Source: Isoetes taiwanensis (Eukaryota > Streptophyta > Lycopodiopsida > Isoetales > Isoetaceae). From it: a DNA stretch of 64,000 bases. The first letter of the stretch is position 1; the number at the start of each line of letters is the position of its first letter. The notes beneath the pieces are model-generated. The model saw only the letters and a program-made list of their open reading frames with translations. It ran no database searches and had not been told where the DNA came from. Positions 59,110-64,000 of this stretch are shown in pieces. The position numbers and the translations under genes were made by a program. The stretch spans positions 943,002 through 1,007,001 of the forward strand of contig JAJEKV010000106.1 of NCBI GenBank assembly GCA_021234155.1. Reading direction: 5' to 3'.

Positions 59110-60668
59110 CTGCCAAACTGTTAGGCATACCATTTGGCTTGGACATTAATTCTAGAGCAATTTGGGCGGAGACACTACAGAATCTTAAGCAGCATCTGAA
59201 TTGGTGGAGGGGAAGTAAACTCACCATGGCTGGTAGGATTCTGGTAGCCAAGTCAGTGCTCTGTAGCACTCATGTTTACGCAGCCTCCTGCATACTTGCG
59301 CTAGAAAGTGTGGTTAAGGAGTTGGATGACACCATTCGCAATTTTGTTTGGGGGGGAAATGAGGAGGGGGCTACAGTGAAGGTCACATGGTGGAAGTGTG
59401 TGCGTCCCAAAAAGGCAGGGGGCTTAGGTATGCTTGATGTGTCGTTGCATACGAAGGTTCTGGTGTCGAAATTCATCTGGCAGTTGTTGCAGGAGCAACA
59501 ATCCCGTGTTTGGCTCTGTTAGCGCGATTAAACCGCCACTCTATTGTGTTTAGGAAGCCCGGCAATTCCGCTCGGTTAAATGTGGGCTCTGTTTGAGGAT
59601 TTGGGGCCATTCCCTCATGCTTCGCCTTTTCTTAAGGGTCTTCTGAAGGCCTGGAAGGTGGTCAAGGTTCTCTTTTCATTGGACCCTAGCAGGTGTATGG
59701 TAGCCTCATCGCCCTTTCTCTGGGTGCCCTTGGATTCTGCATCTCCCTTGGCCTCTTCCCTACACCCAGGTACTCAGCGTCGATGGATTGCTGCAGGGGT
59801 AACATCCATCCGTGACTGGTATTGGGAGGGTCATCTGGCCGTGGGGAGTTTTTAGGGAACGATTTGGCCTTCTCGTGGGACATACTGGACTTGGGCGAAA
59901 TTGCTAATGCTATTCCATTGCAGTTGTCTTCTCAAGTCAATCGCATTTGGAAGTCGCATAGTGGACTTGATGCATCTCAGTTTGTAGCATCGGCTTATGG
60001 GCTTCTAGCGCTTCAGGACACGTTGCCGCCTTCGGATAAGTGGTCGCTTAAGCTTCCAGGGAGTAAGTGGCCCGCCATGTGGAAGTGGGCGTGGAATACA
60101 TTGCCTCCTCCTAAAATCCGTACCCTTTTGTGGCAGATCTTGCACCGTAGCCTCGGGGTGAATGTCCGAATCCACAGGTTCAAGCCTCAGGTAGCGGAAA
60201 CATGCCCTCTATGTGGGAGGCGTCGAGACCATTGAGGACCTGCTTTGTCCTATGCAATGCAGGTAGGGGCAGCTTGGTCCCGGTGAGAGCCCTCTTTGGG
60301 TCTTCACTTGTGCGGTCGAAGATTCTCTTGGGAGTCTTTCCTAGCGGTTGGCCGGGCCAAGCAAAGCGGCGTTCCATTTATCGCGAGCTTGGCTTCGTGG
60401 TTGATTTGGAAAAGACGGAGAGCGAAGGTCTTTCAGAATGCAGTGCTTAGCCCTTTTCGGTTGGTTCCGATCTTGAGGCATAAGTTGTGGCAGGCTTACC
60501 AAGTCTCAAGTTTGTCTGGCGCAGTTAAGCGGGAAATTTGGTCGACATTCCTACAGATTGTGAATCATGATGGGCACTTCATTTCTTAGCATCACACTTA
60601 TCATTGTACTTGATCGCATTCTAATGGTTTAATATATTCTTATATTCTTCAAAAAAAAAAAAAAAAAT
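59110..60668 (+). pseudogene. L1-like LINE 3' part (plus strand), copy 2
   Basis: The frame opens AAKLLGIPFGLDINSRAIW, the end of the reverse transcriptase. It continues LKQHLNWWRGSKLTMAGRIL, then RPKKAGGLGMLDVSLHTKVL, VSKFIWQLL. Then frameshifted pieces follow (59580-59855, 59822-60235) with LLWQILHRSLGVNVRIHRFK, PQVAETCPLC and, in another frame, ETIEDLLC: the zinc domain. It ends TTCTTC plus 17 As (60652-60668). It is 5'-truncated, as is normal for LINE insertions. It is more GC-rich than its flanks. At least three frame breaks make it non-coding. Confidence 0.87.
60652..60668 (+). repeat. Poly-A tail of LINE copy 2
   Basis: An uninterrupted A run directly after TATTCTTC, marking the 3' end of the element. 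Confidence 0.9.
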
Positions 60669-61444
60669 CGTGTTTCTACTATTCTATAGTAGAACAAAAT
60701 ATGCTCAATTATCATAATGCAGTTGCTAGAAGGCAAACCGTTAGTCATTCTATATCCCGGCAATTTATTTGTCTAGTCATTGTATATCCAGGCAATTTAT
60801 TTGGCTAGTGGTGTTTGAAAGACTGATTAATAACTTGTACTTCAATTAGCTACCCCTCAGATGGTTTGGCATTTTGTATATTTTAAGATAGATAGATATG
60901 ACCATGCTTATATCTCACATGACAAAAATGAGATTACGTATACACATAACCTTTATGGAACAATGAATCAACTCAACTTCAAACTTACTTCAATCATAAA
61001 GTTGCAGAGTTCACTAGGATATCTCACAACAAAATAGCTTTGACATTCTCTGTTACTTGCTTCACCTTCAAGACAAACGGCAATGAGATACAAAACCCTG
61101 TAGAAATATGCATGGTCATTTGGATACTAATAATTAACAATGTTCTATACTCTAAACAACCATTTTCTTTGAAAATGGTTCCTTCTGTCTAGATGGCAAC
61201 TCTTCATGTGAGAGCACTGTTAACCACCTAGTGGTTAACATTGTGCACATGTTAGGTGTCAGTAGTGGCAGACTATACTTGGCATGTTTAGGTTAGCACA
61301 AGTGTACGTCTTAGATTTAGCTAGATGTACAGCTCAGATTTGCAGTCTACATTATATTAGATCAAAGCCCCTTCAGACGTATTTAGGTTTGATCTCATAT
61401 TCGGGGAGCTTGGTGCACATTTTCCATGTTCATTGTACATACTT
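60669..61444. other. No recognisable gene
   Basis: AT-rich. A short duplication (TAGTCATT, TATATCC and GGCAATTTATTTG) lies at about 60742-60810. Confidence 0.45.
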
Positions 61445-62592
61445 GTCTCTTTCTTCTTGTTTCATGATCTTGAGCATGGGAGGCATCTCAACCATCCAGT
61501 TGCCATACTACCCCCATCAATTTTCTATTGTATCATGAACCACGTTCTTGTCGCTCTAGCTCGTCCATCCTTGCCACATTACCACTTTCAAAGGTCTAAC
61601 ACCTGGTGTCTAAGCGTATCCTAATACAGGTATATAATTAGACAATAGATGCTCGATGATATGAAAATGATCTTTGTATATGCTCAATCATGGCCCTAGT
61701 CTTTTGGGCTAAACTGTAAGAAACAGCTCTCAAATTTCAGCTGAGAAGGAGCAAAAGAGTGGCCATTCTTGTCAAGAATATGTGGTTATAATTTTTAGTA
61801 GGGTTATTTAAGGGTGCCCACCACTTACAACAATTAAGAGAATGCTATTTTCGTTGATTGATTCTCCAATACTGGCTAAACAAGTAAAAATTATCCACAA
61901 ATTATGATGTGGTGCACTTCCCAAACGTGAATGTTATTTGGGTAAGTAGTTTAATCTAGGTTTTCCTTATTTACTCTGGTGGAATCCCTAAGGTAAACAA
62001 GGAAAAGTTGTTCCAAGTAGCTTCCCATGTAACAAACCAAGGAATAAATTATTAATCGCATATTTTTTATTAGCCAGAATGACTTTAGCTAAACTTGCTT
62101 GATATTAATCCCAAAACTTTATGTGGTTTAACTAAACTCCACACATTTTTCCTCTCATACTTTCTAGCGTTTAGCTAAAGTAACCCAAACATCAACCCAA
62201 AAATTTCTATGGTGTGGCCAACAGAAAATATTAAGCCAAATTACTATACTTTTTTTCAATATATTCCATTTATTTTGGTCATTTTCTTTGTGAAAACATT
62301 CTAAAAATAATGCTAATTAGCAAAGTTTAGGACTCAAATTAATTCATATTGCTAGAAACTAAACTACTAATCATATATTTCATATAAACTAGAATGATGT
62401 TAGCTAAACTGGTCTGAAATTCATTCTAAAAGTTTCTATGGGTTAGCTAAACAATACAAAATTTCACTCTCTTACTTTCTAGCATTTGGCTAAAGAGCTC
62501 CAAGGTTGGTGCAGTCCCGAAAAAAATTAAGCTAAAATTATTTATTTTTCCCCAATTTTTTCCATTTACTTTTTTTTTGAAAATGTGCCAAA
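61445..62592. repeat. 1.15-kb tandem repeat, unit 1
   Basis: AGGCATCTC(A/G)ACCATCCAGT at 61481 recurs at 62633, a spacing of 1152 bp, and the match extends through the unit. No coding region is convincing. The unit lacks clear LTR or inverted-repeat ends. Confidence 0.92.
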
Positions 62593-63540
62593 CGTACTTT
62601 CTTTGTTCTTGTTTCACGATCTTGAGCATGGGAGGCATCTCGACCATCCAGTTGCCATAATACCCCCATCAATTTTCTATTGTATCATGAACCACATTCT
62701 TGTCACTCTAGCTCGTCCATCCTTGCCACATTACCACTTTCAAAGGTCTAACACCTGGTGTCTAAGTGTATCCTAATACAGGTATATAATTAGACAATAG
62801 ATGCTCGATGATATGAAAATGATCCTTTGCATGCTCAATCATGGCCCTAGTCTTTTGGGCTAAATTGTAAGAAACACCTCTCAAATTTCAGCTGCGAAGG
62901 AGCAAAAGAGTGGCCATTCTTGTCAATAATATGTGGTTATAATTTTTAGTAGGGTTATTTAAGGGTGCCACACCACTTACAACAATTAAGAGAATGCTAT
63001 TTTCGTGGATTGATTCTCCAATATTGGCTAAACAAGTAAAAATTATCAAGAAACTATGATGTGGTGCACTTCCCAAACGTGAATGTTATTTGGGTAAGTA
63101 GTTTAATCTAGGTTTTGCTTGTTTACTCTGGTGGAATCCCTAAGGTAAACAAGGAAAAGTTGTTCCAAGTAGCTTCCCATGTAATAAACCAGGGAATAAA
63201 TTATTAATCGCATATTTCTTATTAGCCAGAATGACTTTAGCTAAACTTGCTCGACATTAATCCCAAAACTTTCTGGGTTTAACTAAACTCCACACATTTT
63301 TCCTCTCATACTTTCTAGTATTTAGCTAAATTAACCCAAATATCAACCCAAAACTAACAGAAAATATTAAGCTAAATTACTATACTTTTTTTCAATATAT
63401 TCCATTTATTTTGGTCATTTTCTTTGTAAAAACATTCTAAAATAATGCTAATTAGCAAAGTCTAGGACTCAAATTAATTCATAATGCTAGAAATTAAACT
63501 ACTAATCATATATTTTATATAAACTAGAATGATGTTAGCT
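62593..63540. repeat. 1.15-kb tandem repeat, unit 2, cut by a LINE
   Basis: It follows unit 1 closely until AACTAGAATGATGTTAGCT at 63540, where unit 1 goes on AAACTGG and unit 2 goes straight into a T-rich LINE tail. Confidence 0.92.
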
Positions 63541-63544
63541 TTTG

Positions 63545-64000
63545 TTTTTTTTTTTGAAGGACTTCAGCCTTTATTATCCAGAGAAAGTTACAGAGTACAA
63601 TGGGGACTAAAAACTTAGTGGAGAGAATGTCCACCAGAGCAAAACGACCCCACTCAAATACAACATTTAAACAATATGAAGAGCAAGCAAAAACTCATAA
63701 GTAAGTATGAATCTGAAGATAGTGCTCCCAAATACGGCTCTTCACCTCATTAGCAATTGATGAGCACCTGAATGCTTTGACAATTCATTGTTGGGCATCA
63801 AGAAGGATCTGTGCATCTGAACAAGCAAGATCTTTGAATATGAGAAGGTTCCTTCTTATCCAAATGGACCAAATGATCCATGCAAAAGCCAAATGAAATG
63901 CCCTTTTTGCCAAATTATCCCAAATAAACTTAGAAATCACCACCTTGCTCTGCAAAAGAAAATTGATCATCCCAAGGCCACCAAAATGCTTTGGCAACAT
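63545..64000 (-). pseudogene. L1-like LINE 3' end (minus strand), copy 3
   Basis: On the minus strand 64000-63785 reads MLPKHFGGLGMINFLLQSKV, VISKFIWDNLAKR, matching KKAGGLGMLDVSLHTKVLVS of copy 2. It then jumps to AFAWIIWSIWIRRNLLIFKD, the far C-terminal end, so an internal stretch including the zinc domain has been deleted. The 3' end is GAAGTCCTTC plus an A run (plus-strand Ts at 63545-63555). The element runs out of the window. Confidence 0.8.

Noticed and set aside
57898-60668. Single LINE with a 5' inversion (twin priming)
   Set aside because: Both arms carry a complete 3' end with the zinc domain, so two insertions are needed.

Overview
The window is nuclear DNA of a land plant. The evidence is a complete plant cell-wall invertase gene with the family's 9-nucleotide mini-exon, PLS-type pentatricopeptide (PPR) sequence, an ECT-type YTH domain, a REF6-like zinc-finger fragment, a chromodomain Ty3/gypsy retrotransposon, plant LINEs and a Helitron end. 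All readable exons have GT/AG introns. Many decayed genes and mixed retroelements suggest a large, repeat-rich genome. A fern or other non-flowering vascular plant is my guess, but the sequence does not prove it.

Layout. 1-543 is the 3' end of one acid invertase (+). 2921-7400 is a decayed multi-exon gene with two zinc-finger-like motifs and a transposase-like core; a second, shorter relative lies at 52128-52900. 9129-9330 is a ribosomal protein eS27 remnant. 11490-11853 is an almost pure purine tract. 12430-18080 holds a broken OB-fold/RPA1-like gene (-), a broken YTH gene (+), UBA-like exons (-) and a 460-bp inverted-repeat element. 20270-20852 carries a spaced direct repeat. 21480-22320 is a gypsy integrase tail split by a 545-bp inverted-repeat element. 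23233-25833 is a tandem array of four ~685-bp units. 28860-31214 is the 3' end of a chromovirus with polypurine tract and LTR. 32221-32442 may encode a GIY-YIG domain. 34187-35150 is a 4CL-like remnant, 35548-37088 a PPR pseudogene, 40669-41420 a REF6-like remnant and 41927-42189 an S28 peptidase remnant. 44408-46545 is a broken LINE with a (TATTC)8 tail, followed directly by a 183-bp mini-Helitron. 49335-49720 is another PPR remnant. 54287-56898 is the one complete gene, a cell-wall invertase (-). 57898-60668 holds two L1-like LINE 3' ends head to head. 61445-63540 is a 1.15-kb tandem duplication whose second unit is cut by a third LINE (63545-64000).

Only the 54-57 kb invertase looks functional, and the 3' exons at 1-543 are also open. 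It would hydrolyse apoplastic sucrose to glucose and fructose. Everything else recognisable is a gene remnant or a mobile-element part, so there is no operon-like or pathway grouping. Short head-to-tail duplications of 14-60 bp recur throughout.
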